Shown here in pieces: positions 1 to 10,481 of a DNA stretch of 64,000 nt. This stretch comes from Galeopsis tetrahit. Taxonomy: Eukaryota; Streptophyta; Magnoliopsida; Lamiales; Lamiaceae. How positions within the stretch are numbered: the first letter of the stretch is position 1; every line of letters begins with the position of its first letter. Both the position numbers and the translations under genes were made by a program. The stretch is from NCBI GenBank assembly GCA_963675135.1, contig OY776130.1, forward strand, positions 27,706,001 through 27,770,000, read 5' to 3'. Below the pieces are notes generated by a model, which saw only the letters and a program-made list of their open reading frames with translations, was not told the origin of the DNA and ran no database searches.

Positions 1-3000
1 CAACTTGCTGAATTTCCAAGGCTACAGAAGCAATTCCATGATTTGAGAACTCTAGTGGATGTGAAGGACAAAACCATCATGGAGATTGCTCAAGTAATTC
101 AAGACAAGGGTGCAAATTGGTGGCAAATTGAAGAGAGCAGACTGCTGCACTTTGCTGGAGTTACAAAGACAAGATTCCTTATTGATGATGAGGTTTTTGC
201 AAAGTTGGTGACATAAAAAATTGCTGAAGAAAAGGAGAGAATTGCCAAAGGGATAAAGCACCCTGAAAGCAGTTCTAATGATGATGATAGCAAAGATGAT
301 CCCTCAAACCCCAATCCTCCTGGTCCCAACCAATCCTCAACCCAACTCTTAACCTATCATAGGAAGGGCTCTGTTTCTTCAGAGGTGTTGACCAAAGATG
401 GTAACACAGCCAAAGATGCATCAGCCAATGAAGGTTCTTCTGGACCCAACACACAACTTACTGATGTTGAGGCTCCCCACTTAGAAGCTGGTTTGGTTAA
501 GACCTCATCAGTGTCCGCAGAGTTGGACACTAACCAGTTCTTAACCATTCAGGATAACTCAGTGGCTTTGGAACCAAGCACTGTGATCTCCCAACAACTG
601 CCTCCTTTGAACCCTGTTGAGGGTGAAAGAGTTGCAGGATTAGGTAAAGGAGTTGAAAAGGATATGTTAGTTGAAAAATCAGAGGGAGTAGAGGATGATA
701 GAGAGGTGATCATAACTAAGATAGTGAGTGTACCACAAAATGAGGGTGGTATAAGTGAGGAGGGGCAGGTTATTCTTGAAGTCAAATCTGAACTTTAAGA
801 AAACCTTGATGAGAGGAGGCCTGACCCTGAATGTGAGGAAATTTTAAATGAAGGGAGAAAAGAAAAAGTTGAAAATGAGAAGAAGACTGTTGTTGTATCA
901 GAGTCTTATGAAAAAGAAATTGAGGGTGATGAGAGTATTTTTGCTGACAAATTTGATTTTTCTGATCTTGCAGGTGTAACCCTTGATCAAATCTTTGCTG
1001 ATGAGTTTCTTACAGATTCTCCTATCCATATTGATTCAAGCTCAGCTCAAGCTATCCTTGGGGAGCAATCAACAAAGTTGGACACATTGGTCCATCAAGT
1101 GGAAACAGCCCATGCTGAGACTTCAGAGGCCTTGGACGAGCAAAGTAGAACTTTGGCATCAGTGGAGATGAGGCTAACTGGCTCTGAAGATGTGGTCTTG
1201 CCTACCATTGAGGTCAGAATCAGTGGAGTTGAATCAGGATTGCAGACAATCTCCACTGAAGTTCAGAAAGCCAAGACCAGCATGGAATCCTTCACCAAGG
1301 AAGTAAGACAAGATCAGAAGATGCTAATGGACAATCACAACAAGAATGTCAAAGCTTTGAAGTTGGTTGTCAAGCAAGCTTTGGGCAAGAAGAGTGCCCT
1401 TCAGAAAAAGAGAGCAAAAGAGATGAGGCTAGCCATGGTCAAAGCTGCCTTAGAAAAGTTTTCTCAAGAGGTGCTGGCCAAGATTGCTGAATCTGCAGTG
1501 GCCAACCTCACTGATTTCCTGAAAGCCAACCTTGATGCATCCCTCAAGTCAACCATGGAAGAGGTTGTAGAGCAGAAAATGAAGCTTGTTCTTGCTTTCT
1601 TAAGCATGAATAGTGATAGAATGCAGAACATTCATGATGAGAATGTGTATCTGCTTGAGGAGATGAAGTCTTTGAACCTAGCTCAGTCCCTCATGGCTAC
1701 TACAATGAGTGAACTGAAACCTCAATGTTTGATGCTGCCAAAAAGGGGGAAAGGGAAAGAGCAAGAGCAAAAGGTGCATTGACTATTGGGGAAAGCAAAG
1801 GAAAAGAGAAAATGCCTGAAGACAAAGGAAAAGGAGAAGCATGTGTGAATTTGGAAGAGCTAGATGAAGAAGAGCAACTTGCCTTAGCACTGAAGAACTC
1901 AATGACATCTGCTCAAGAAGAAGGAGCAAGAATTCAGAAAAGGCCTGGTGAAGTGTCAGGTTTGGACAAAGATGATGAAGGTGTCCAGACTAGAGGCCAA
2001 ATCAAGAAAGCTAAGGGAAATAAGAGAAAATCAGAAACATTCACTGACTTTCCAAATAGTCTTGATCTACCTCTTGAGTTCAGGATAGAAGAAGAAGTGC
2101 TCACTTCTAAGAAAGTCAAAGCTGCTGATAAGGCCAAGATTGCTGAGAAGGACAAGATTGCTGAAAAGGACAAATCTGCTGAGATTGTCAAAACTACTGA
2201 ACCTGTCAAGGTTGCTGAAGCTCAAGAAAGTGTAGAAGTTTTGTTTGAAGAAGGTTTTGGAGCAGAACCAAAGAAGAAGAGCATAGTGCTGGCCAATGAT
2301 CCATCAAAGCTTTTTGAAGAAGGCTATGGCAAAGATGCTGAAACTCAGCAAAAACTGGCTATGATGAGAGCCCAAGAAAAGATGGATCTGATGGAAGAAG
2401 CAAACAGGACTAGAGATAAGAGAAGAGCAGACTTTCAGAAGCCTAGAAGGAAGAGAGCTACTTTCAGCAAGATGAAGCCTCAGCTGTTGATCCCAATGGA
2501 CACCAAATATCCACACATGGATAAATGGGTTCCAATCCAGCTGAATGACAACTGGGAAGAGGCCAAGAGGGAGTTTGTCTATGATTACTATGTCATAGGC
2601 AGGTTGAATGAAGAAGATCCCAACTCCACTTTCACACAGTTCATGATTGACTATCATAGGGAGCTCTGTCAACAACTTCTTGCAGCTGCAGACTTGGCAA
2701 AAATTGAGTTCAATGCCCCTAAGCCAATAATCTACATGCCCCCCAAGAAAGATGGCTTCATTGAACAATCTAAGATTCTTCAAGAGTTCTTTGAGATCTT
2801 GAAGCTGAACAGGATGATGCTTGGGCCTAAGGGTACAAATCAGGGGGCTATGGAGCTTAAGAAGAGAGTGTGGGCACAATATGGAATGGTGCCACCATCT
2901 GAAGACAATCTCTGAAATTGGCTAAGTCCTTCTGACCCTTATTTGCCTAAGAATGTTGAACTGGATGAGTACTTACTCCTGAATGCTGTTTTGGATGATA

Positions 3001-3026
3001 TGGTCATCTCTGCTGAATATGCTTAA
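1..3026 (+). pseudogene. Decayed 3' extra ORF of element A
   Basis: One reading frame runs from base 1 to 1782 and is broken by in-frame TAA codons at 214-216 and 796-798. It then shifts to another frame that is open from about 1725 to 2915, with a TGA at 2913-2915. Beyond that TGA the same frame stays open for 36 codons to a TAA at 3024-3026, so the TGA is probably a nonsense mutation. The protein is rich in Lys, Glu and Ala, with long coiled-coil-like heptads around 1080-1700 and a repeated AEKDKIAEKDK-type stretch near 2130-2180. The C-terminal part is more compact and aromatic-rich. It has no recognised enzyme motif. Its place between pol (outside the window) and the 3' LTR corresponds to the env-like or plant transposon ORF of SIRE-type elements. 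A true envelope function is not supported. Confidence 0.75.
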
Positions 3027-3406
3027 AGAATGCTGAATCATGATGTTGCTCTGATCACATGTCCCACTTTGCTCTGATTACATGTTTTCAATTGTTTTGT
3101 TATGATTAAGTATGATGTAATTGTTCTGATTCAGGCTCTGATATGTTTATTTTAACTATCATCATGCCTGTAATGCCAATGACCTTATGAATGATAGTTG
3201 AGTAATTATGTGAATCAAGAGTTAACATCTTATTGTCTCAACTTGCCTGACTTAAACCTATATGCATTTAAACAGTGATTACACTAACATATTTCTTTCA
3301 GGAAATTTGACCTCAGTCACATCTACTGAAGATAAATGTAATAAGTGTAGTCAAGTCACCTTTGCATAACTTGTATAGGTTTTGGCATCATCAAAAAGGG
3401 GGAAAT
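3027..3406 (+). other. 3' untranslated stretch and polypurine tract of element A
   Basis: Non-coding AT-rich sequence between the last stop of the extra ORF and the LTR. It ends in the purine run AAAAAGGGGGAAA (3393-3405), directly before the LTR start. Such a tract primes plus-strand DNA synthesis in LTR retrotransposons. Element B carries the same TTTTGGC-TTCATCAAAAAGGGGGAAA-like context before its 3' LTR. Confidence 0.85.
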
Positions 3407-5146
3407 TGTTGGGAATAAAATGAGAAGTTTTGATTAAGATACCAAAACCCCCTTAAGACATGCCAAATGATTAAGTCAAGTATTGAATAGAAATGTTCTA
3501 AGAATGTTAGAACATGTAGCTTAAGGCTAGTTGAGAAGTTAGAATGTTAGGCAGCTCTTAGTATGATAGATGCACAAGTTGAGGGGGAATTCATGCCTAG
3601 AAGATCACAAGAATCAAGTCCCCTCAAAGGCTCAAGATCAAATTGACATCAAGTCTGCTGAATGCACTCAATGGACAACTGTGCTGATCAAGTCAGCTCA
3701 GCTGTATACCAATCTATCTGAAGATCATACGGACTAAATGGATCATCAAGACTAAGTCTACTGATGTATATTTCAAGGATCAGAAGATATGAGCAGCAGA
3801 GTTGTCTCAGCACACTTGTACCAGAACTGTTGCAAGAGAATCCCAACTGTGCTGATAAGGTCAATACTACTGAATCAAAGCCATGATTGCTTAAAGATCA
3901 TCATGACACATGTATGGAAAGAGAAAGAGCCAAGGCATCTGAAGAGCAAGCCAACATTGCTGATAAGCAAACTCTACTGGTTATGATAAGCAGAATTGTC
4001 CATGTGATAAGGAAAGTTGTCCTTATCATAGGACTAACTATCAGAAGTGATGTCCATGTTTGATCAAGTGAATCTTGAAGTCAGACATTGGGAAGAGTGC
4101 TTCAAAGTCAAGACAAAGTGCTCATAGCCGTTTACTTCCCAAATTAAGGACATGTCACTTTCAAGAATCTGTCTTCCAGTTGCAGAGTTCAAGGAAGACA
4201 TTTATAGACAATTGAGGTTGTCTTTCCAATGGGCAAATCCTCAATTTTGTCTATAAATACAGAAGTGTGGAGACCATTTGAAAGCATCCAACCGATCCAA
4301 CTATCCTGCAATCTAGAGGAAACCTCAAGCTCAAAGCTTTCAAGCTTTCAAAGAATATCTAAGTTTCTAGAAACACTTCTTCTAAGCTGCACTTGATTGT
4401 ATACCCATACAAGCTTAGAGAGATATCCTATCTTTTTACACTGAGCTCATTGTAAAGGATATCTCAAACTAGTTGGAACCAACATCAACCCTTATACCTT
4501 TCCAAAAGAGAGATAGAAGGTTGTTGTAGTAGAAGTGGTAGGAATTGATTGTTGAGAGAAGAACAGTTCAATTCTGAGTTGAGAAGAGAGTACTAGGACT
4601 CTGATATCCTAGGGATCAAGACACCAAGGAGTGGTGTGGTTGATCAAGTGCACCTTGGCACTATAAAACAAGTAATTCCAAGAGTGAAGGAATTATCCTG
4701 TTAAATTAGGGAAAGTGGATGTAGGAGCTTGAGTCTCTGAACCACTATAAACTCTTGTGTTGATTTACTTTCAAGTATTTACATTCATACAACACAGCAT
4801 ACAAACTGACCTTTCAAAGATACATACTTAAGACTGTGCAAAACAAGATTTGGACAAGTTCCCTGAAATACCAGTTCATGAGATAAGAAGATTTCAGTAA
4901 TAAAAGGAGTTTAAACTAAAGGGCCAACCACTATTCCGCACATATAACTCAATTAGATAGTTATTCAACTAAGTACTCAATAGTACTTAGTAGTTTGATT
5001 ATCTTCTAAAGAGTTAATCATATCAGCTGAGTTGTCCAAGACAACCTTGCTGAAGCCAGTTTACTTAAGTTTGAAAAAGATTTGCATACAAGTGTATTCC
5101 CCCCCCCCCCCCATACACTTGTTATATACTCCTTTCAGGACCAACA
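3407..5146 (+). repeat. 3' LTR of element A (1740 bp)
   Basis: Starts TGTTGGGAATAAAATG and ends CAGGACCAACA, giving the 6-bp inverted ends TGTTGG/CCAACA. The sequence TCTATAAATACAG near 4250 is a good TATA box for the LTR promoter. Near the 3' end a run of 14 C (5099-5112) lies between the inverted 10-mers ACAAGTGTAT (5088-5097) and ATACACTTGT (5113-5122). The other LTR lies outside the window, so age cannot be estimated. Confidence 0.9.
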
Positions 5147-5798
5147 CTTTTGCCTATTCAACTGCACAAATTTTAACATCAAATCTTTTAGGTACTGACC
5201 TTAATATCTTATGTACTACTCTTACATTATATATAAGATCACCATGAGAGTGTGATTCATTGATTATCTCACTTAACCTTTCATTATAAGATGATATAGT
5301 TTCATCTTCCTTCATTCGGAGATTCTCAAATCTCGTCCCCAAAATTCGGAGCTTTGTCCTTCGAACACTGTCTGAACCTTCACAATGCTCTTGTAACCTG
5401 TCTCATGCATCTTTAGAAGTAGAATAGTTAGATATAATTTTAAACATGGAAATATCAACAGGAATAAAAATAACATTTAAAAATTTAGAATTAAATCTTG
5501 ATATTGTTATCTCATCAGTCGTCCAATCAACTTATTTTTTGAGTTAAACTTCACCATATCCATTTGTTGGATTCTTTTGTGCATCTCAGCCTATAAGTAC
5601 AGTCCTCCAAACACGTTCATCAATTGACTTAATGTACATTCACATCTTAGGCTTCCAATATGCATAATTAGTTCCATCTAAGACGGGTGGCCTAAGTGTA
5701 GTAGATATGTGATGTGTTTCCATTGCTAACATATACTAAAACACACTGAAAATAAGGATTTAAACCTAGTGACGTCAGGTTTTGGCCCTGATGCCAAC
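5147..5798 (-). pseudogene. 5' gag fragment and PBS of an old family C copia element
   Basis: Read on the minus strand. A primer-binding-site remnant just inside 5798 (plus-strand CCCTGATGCCAAC, close to the tRNA-Met complement seen at 58105-58120) is followed by a gag start codon at 5723. The frame encodes a copia gag N-terminus (METHHISTTLRPP..., then LDGTNYAYWK), with TGA codons inside it. A stretch open from 5342 to 5154 (MKEDETISSYNERL...) belongs to the UBN2-type gag core. The same start context, ATGGAAACACATCACATATC, occurs in element C at 58046. The fragment is cut off at 5147 by the insertion of element A. Confidence 0.8.
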
Positions 5799-6476
5799 TG
5801 AAAGTGTGCTTACTAGTGTTTAAGTAAAAACAGAATAATGTTGCACTGAATGTTGAGACAAATAGTGTAACACCGACTCTAACAGAATATCAGAAATAAT
5901 AAGACACTTCGGAAGTCTAAAACACTAAAAACGAAATAAAGACAATGAACACAATGAAATACTTTTAACATAGATTTTATTAACCTTTACTTAACTTGTA
6001 AGTACAAATGTTGTGTGAAATGTTACAACATTAACTTTCACAATAGAAACTATGATCTAAACAAGTTTAAATCTGTAGATAGTCAAGTGTATGAACATTG
6101 CCAACAGAAACGAAAAGTATTGTCAGTTGCACGATAAGTTGGTATACTTCGTACAAACTAAAATGTATAACTATTGGCCACAATTTCTGACCGGGATGAA
6201 CGCTCGGTCTAGGAGATTAATCGAATAGTACATGCTGAATTGTGAAGCCTTTATTCAGTATTTATAGATGTAGAATCGAATTCTAGAGGCTTCCAAGTGA
6301 GGTCCTACTTTTTAGAATCTCAACTCCCATGATCTCTCTAGATCCTTCTTCAATGTTCCAGGTCATTCTAACACGTCCTCCTAGGTTCTGGAGTCTTCCA
6401 GGTTCCAGTCCTTTGAAAAAGCTTCTAGATTCTGACCCGCATGGGATAACATTTAGCTCAACATTTAATGTAACAT
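5799..6476 (-). repeat. Family C LTR, first part, split by element B
   Basis: Begins TGAAAGTGTG next to the PBS remnant and is colinear with the LTRs of element C (49009-49870 and 58121-58981), though clearly diverged. It stops at 6476 inside ATTTAATGTAACAT, where element B inserted. The rest of the LTR resumes at 21037. It is the 5' LTR with respect to the gag fragment on its left. Confidence 0.85.
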
Positions 6477-7932
6477 TGTTGGGATATAAATTCACCCTAA
6501 GCCCCACTTGATGTTAGAATAGTTTTGATGGCCAAAACACTTAGAGTTTATAAATGTAATAGGATCAGCTGACTTGTATAGAACAGCTTAGACTAGTCTT
6601 ATGTGATCAACTGTATTGATATCAGCTGATCAACACAGTCCTGACTTACATGCCTATCCTCAAGATGAGAAGAGTAGAAGACATGAAGACTAGAAGATCC
6701 TTGAAGACCATATAAGTTAAGGTGCTTGTATACCTACTTATCTGATGGAGTCCAAGATTGAAGATGGCCTAAAGCAGTACAAAGAATTACCAGATCAGAA
6801 GAGTGTTACTCTGCTGATATCAGAAGACAGAAGACCTAAGGCCAGAAGAGTAGTCAGAAGACTAGAAGTACAGATCAGAAGACTATGTGCTCTTCCAGGA
6901 CTCGGTTGATTCCAAAGTCATCTTGCAATTCAAACGAAGACCTACCTTATTTAGAAGATTGACATGATCCCAGGATTGAAGCAATCAAGCGGCTGGAATC
7001 AAGGAATCAAGCCATTATGGAAAGATTGCCCCAACGGCTAGTCAACTCCAACGGCTAGTTGCAAGCAATCACCATTATAAATACAAGAGGATGAGAAATC
7101 ACAAAAAAGGAAGTCACAAGAGAGAATTCACAAGCTAAGCAAGCAATCAAGCAAATAGCCATACTGTTCTAAGAGTTCTCCAAGAGCCAGAAAACCATTA
7201 GAATATCTATAGCTCTTAAGTGATTTCTATCCAACCCCTAAGAACCTGAAACCTGTTCATATTGTATAATCATTGTTTTAGGCATAGTGGTTAAGCAAAT
7301 TATAAGCTTGAACCATTAGTTGGATACACTTCAAAAACCCCAAACCCTCACCGAAAGGTTAAAGTTTTTTAACCCCTTAAAGTGCAAGTGCTTACAATCA
7401 CTTGTGGAGACCGTAGCTGTTAGGACGGCTCAGATCTCAAAGTCCTAACCTTGGGACTATAAAGGTCAAGACCCTTGTAATTTGTGGTAAATTAAAGGGA
7501 TTAAACATCACGTGTGGACGTGAGAGTGGACGTAGGAACGTATATCCGAACCACTATAAATCTGGTGTTATTTACTTACTGCACTTTACATTTCTGTCAT
7601 TTCATTAACTATTATATAGTGCATACTGTGATTTCAACATTCTTCAAAACAAGGCCACAACTTTCAAACCAGCATCAGCTGAGTACTTTCATTAAGGAAA
7701 ACAAGTTAACACTTTCTTAAGAAACTATAAGAACGAGTCTAATCAAGGCCTACCATAATTCCGCATATAATCTCTTCATTCAGATCACTATAGTCATCTG
7801 GACCAGCAGACTTGTAGTCCAGTTGACATAGCAATCAGAAGAGGTTCCCAACTCTGTTGAAAAAGTTTTAAAGTCTATTCACCCCTCCCCTCTAGACTTT
7901 AATCCCATTCACTACTCGTTCAGGGACCAACA
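6477..7932 (+). repeat. 5' LTR of element B (1456 bp)
   Basis: TATA-like ATTATAAATACAAG near 7074-7087 probably drives the genomic transcript. It contains an extra 17 bp around 7040-7060 relative to the 3' LTR, because CAACGGCTAGT is present twice here and once there. Near the 3' end the 8-mers AAAGTCTA (7870-7877) and TAGACTTT (7893-7900) bracket a C-rich loop. The LTR ends at CCAACA, two bases before the PBS. Confidence 0.95.
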
Positions 7933-7934
7933 AG

Positions 7935-7946
7935 TGGTATCAGAGC
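7935..7946 (+). other. Primer-binding site, initiator tRNA-Met
   Basis: TGGTATCAGAGC directly follows the 5' LTR (with AG between). It is the standard complement of the 3' end of plant initiator tRNA-Met used by copia elements. Confidence 0.95.
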
Positions 7947-8063
7947 AGTGGTTCTAACGGACTACTGTCTCTAGATTATCAAAAGACTTGAGGGAGTCTT
8001 TCTGTAGTCCTCTTGAACAGATCTATTCTTTTGAAAAAACTTGTTTTTGAAAACTCATACAGC

Positions 8064-10475
8064 ATGAGTGCTAATATGCGAAAGTTGCCTAAGTTTTCAG
8101 TTAAGGATTATGATTACTGGAAGATCGGGATGAGGAAGAATCTCACATCAATCCACTACAAGATGTGGTCTGTAATCACAGAAGGACCAATCACCATCAT
8201 GACAGTCAACACTGCAAATGGTGATCCAGAAGTTCCAGTTGGAGAACTTGTTCCAAAGCCGATGAAGGATCTCACACCAGAAGAGATGAAGCAATCAAAT
8301 CTTGATAGCATTGCTCAAGATTACATAATGCAAACTCTTCCAAATGAGTACATTGCAAAGGTAATCCACTGTGAGTCAGCCAGAGAGATGTGGGAGGTAT
8401 TGGCACTTCTCTGTGAAGGAACTGAGCTGATCAAGGAATCCAAGTTGTCTACAGCAGTCAAGAAGTTCGAACACTTCAAGATGCAACCAGAAGAGTCTAT
8501 TGATCAACTAGACAATAGATTTACCAAGATCATCAATGAGATAGAATCTCTGGGCAAGAAATATACAAATAGAGAGAAAAATCTAAAGATCTTAGACTCT
8601 CTAACCAAGAAATGGAGACTCAAGAAGACCATCATCAAAGATACTCAAGATATCAAGAAGTGGTCTGCTCAAACTCTATTTCAGAACCTAAAAGCCCATG
8701 AATATGATCTGGAAAGAGAAGAAAACTCAGGAAGTGATGAGCCAACTGCAACCCCATCTACCCCCAAGACTGTAGCCTTCAAGGCAGCCAATACAAAAGC
8801 TGCAAGTACCTCATCTGGCAAGACCTCTCTGAAAACAGAAGACTTTGAAGGATCAGACACGAGTCTGAAAGAGCAAATGACTCTTATGATCAAGAGATTC
8901 GAAAGGATGAACACTCTCAACAGCAAATATAGAAAATTCTATAGAAACTACAAAGATAGAAGAGCAAGTTCACCCTCCAGAGGTTCCAGAGAAAGAACAC
9001 CAGAAAGACATCCTAGAAAGGATGTAGAGTCATCTGACAGCCGAGGATCTAGAAGAAGAGATGCCACTCCTCCAAGGAAAGGCAACTTAAATCAGAAATC
9101 TGGATCATGCTTTAATTGTCGCAAACCAGGACATTATGTCTATGAATGTCCTGAGCTGAATTTAGATGACAAAGAAGAAAGAAGGCCAAGAAGAGACAGG
9201 AGAAATTCAGACAAGCAAGCAATGGTGACTGAAGAATCTGAATATCAAAGTGATGAACTCCCTACATCACCAGACTGTCAAATCTTCTCAGATGATTCAG
9301 ATGATCTAGCTATGATGGCCATCGGTGAAAATGAGGTAAACTCCTATACTACAACTTTCCATTCACCTATTTTTTCACAATTAGATGAGATAAACTCATC
9401 TGAAGGCGAATCAGAAGACACCTATTATCAATCTTTAAGAAAGGTAAAAGGTGATCTAGATATTGCCACTAGAGTTTTTATAGAAGTGGAAGAGGAGAAC
9501 AAGGATCTAAGGAAAGAAATCACTAAGTTGAAAAAGACTAAGTTTGATAACACCCCTGAGTTGGTCACAATGAATGAAAGATTGACCAGAGAAGTGGAAC
9601 TTCTTAAGGAAGAAAATACCACAATAACACAGTTGTATGAGGGGATGTTAGAAACTCAAGCTTTAGAAACTAAGGAATTTCGTTCACTACAATCCAAGTT
9701 CGATGACCTCTTCCAAGCACACAAGCTCTTAGAAAAGGAGAAGGAATGCCTAAATCAAAAGATATCAGAGTTCAATAAAGCTTCTACTACTATTGAAAGT
9801 ATCTCTGAGTATTATAGATCAAATGGCAATAAGATGGGTTTTGGCTTTGAACTTAATCCATCTACATCCTCTCCAGCTGGGGGTAGTACACCTAACAACT
9901 GCACTACTCAGACACATGAAAAGGGTGAGTGTTCTAAACACAATGAACCTAATATGAACCAAAAGACACCTGTACCAGCTAAGGCTAACTATCCCAAAAC
10001 CAAAAAGGGTAAAGGACAAGCTAACTCCAAGCCTGTACAGAGGAACAACAAACAGCCTAGACCATCTCGCTTGAGACAGTCTCAGCTGTATGCTGCTCCA
10101 GCCAAGAAGAAGAAGTCTTCTTCCAACAAATCTGTTCTCTTTGCACCCCCTATCTCTTATGATATTGTGAGAACAGAAGAGTATGGTCCATATAATCGTG
10201 TGCATCGTCCAGCTAATGCACCCAGGCCGAATGTAACTAGTCAAAAGATCATGTATGTACACTCCTATAAAGGGAAACCATTTGACTATTACTTAGCTGA
10301 CACAAACAACAAATCAGATCAGTCCAAGGTGTTAACTGGTAAGATTTGGTTCTGTGATGCCCGAGGGAAACAACTCAAGTGTTCAAGGTTGTTCAAACAA
10401 CCAATGTATATGTGGGTTCCCAAGGGTAGTACTAACACCCAAGGACCCAAAACAAAATGGGTACCTAAGACTTAA
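8064..10475 (+). CDS. gag: Gag polyprotein of element B
   Basis: The frame is open from 8013, but the first ATG is at 8064, giving about 803 residues. The N-terminal part is the copia UBN2-type gag core (a KFSVKDYDYWKIGM motif, then a long helical region). One retroviral CCHC zinc knuckle, CFNCRKPGHYVYEC, lies at 9108-9149 after an Arg/Ser-rich stretch. A long coiled coil follows (about 9430-9800), then a basic Lys/Pro/Gln-rich tail. The protein would form the virus-like particle and bind genomic RNA. It is much longer than the usual 250-350-residue copia gag, which fits SIRE-type elements. It ends in TAA (10473-10475) and the pol frame continues in phase right after it. Confidence 0.9.
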   Translation: MSANMRKLPKFSVKDYDYWKIGMRKNLTSIHYKMWSVITEGPITIMTVNTANGDPEVPVGELVPKPMKDLTPEEMKQSNLDSIAQDYIMQTLPNEYIAKVIHCESAREMWEVLALLCEGTELIKESKLSTAVKKFEHFKMQPEESIDQLDNRFTKIINEIESLGKKYTNREKNLKILDSLTKKWRLKKTIIKDTQDIKKWSAQTLFQNLKAHEYDLEREENSGSDEPTATPSTPKTVAFKAANTKAASTSSGKTSLKTEDFEGSDTSLKEQMTLMIKRFERMNTLNSKYRKFYRNYKDRRASSPSRGSRERTPERHPRKDVESSDSRGSRRRDATPPRKGNLNQKSGSCFNCRKPGHYVYECPELNLDDKEERRPRRDRRNSDKQAMVTEESEYQSDELPTSPDCQIFSDDSDDLAMMAIGENEVNSYTTTFHSPIFSQLDEINSSEGESEDTYYQSLRKVKGDLDIATRVFIEVEEENKDLRKEITKLKKTKFDNTPELVTMNERLTREVELLKEENTTITQLYEGMLETQALETKEFRSLQSKFDDLFQAHKLLEKEKECLNQKISEFNKASTTIESISEYYRSNGNKMGFGFELNPSTSSPAGGSTPNNCTTQTHEKGECSKHNEPNMNQKTPVPAKANYPKTKKGKGQANSKPVQRNNKQPRPSRLRQSQLYAAPAKKKKSSSNKSVLFAPPISYDIVRTEEYGPYNRVHRPANAPRPNVTSQKIMYVHSYKGKPFDYYLADTNNKSDQSKVLTGKIWFCDARGKQLKCSRLFKQPMYMWVPKGSTNTQGPKTKWVPKT

Positions 10476-10481
10476 CCTTTC

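Larger units (their letters stand above)
1..5146 (+). mobile_element. Element A: 3' part of a SIRE/Maximus-type Ty1/copia retrotransposon
   Basis: Only the right end lies in the window: a decayed ORF region (1-3026), a non-coding tail, a polypurine tract (3393-3405) and the 3' LTR (3407-5146). The LTR begins TGTTGG and ends CCAACA, as in element B, so both belong to one lineage. The order (long extra ORF, then PPT, then LTR) fits SIRE/Maximus-type copia elements; pol itself lies outside the window, so the superfamily is inferred from the LTR ends and from element B. It interrupts the gag of an older minus-strand copia element, whose sequence resumes at 5147. The TSD would be CTTTT (5147-5151), but the other side is outside the window. 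Confidence 0.85.

Noticed and set aside
1..3026. A true viral envelope gene in element A
   Set aside because: No signal peptide, transmembrane anchor or cleavage site is visible; env-like is only a positional name here.
8681..10262. Minus-strand ORFs within element B
   Set aside because: Shadows of gag.
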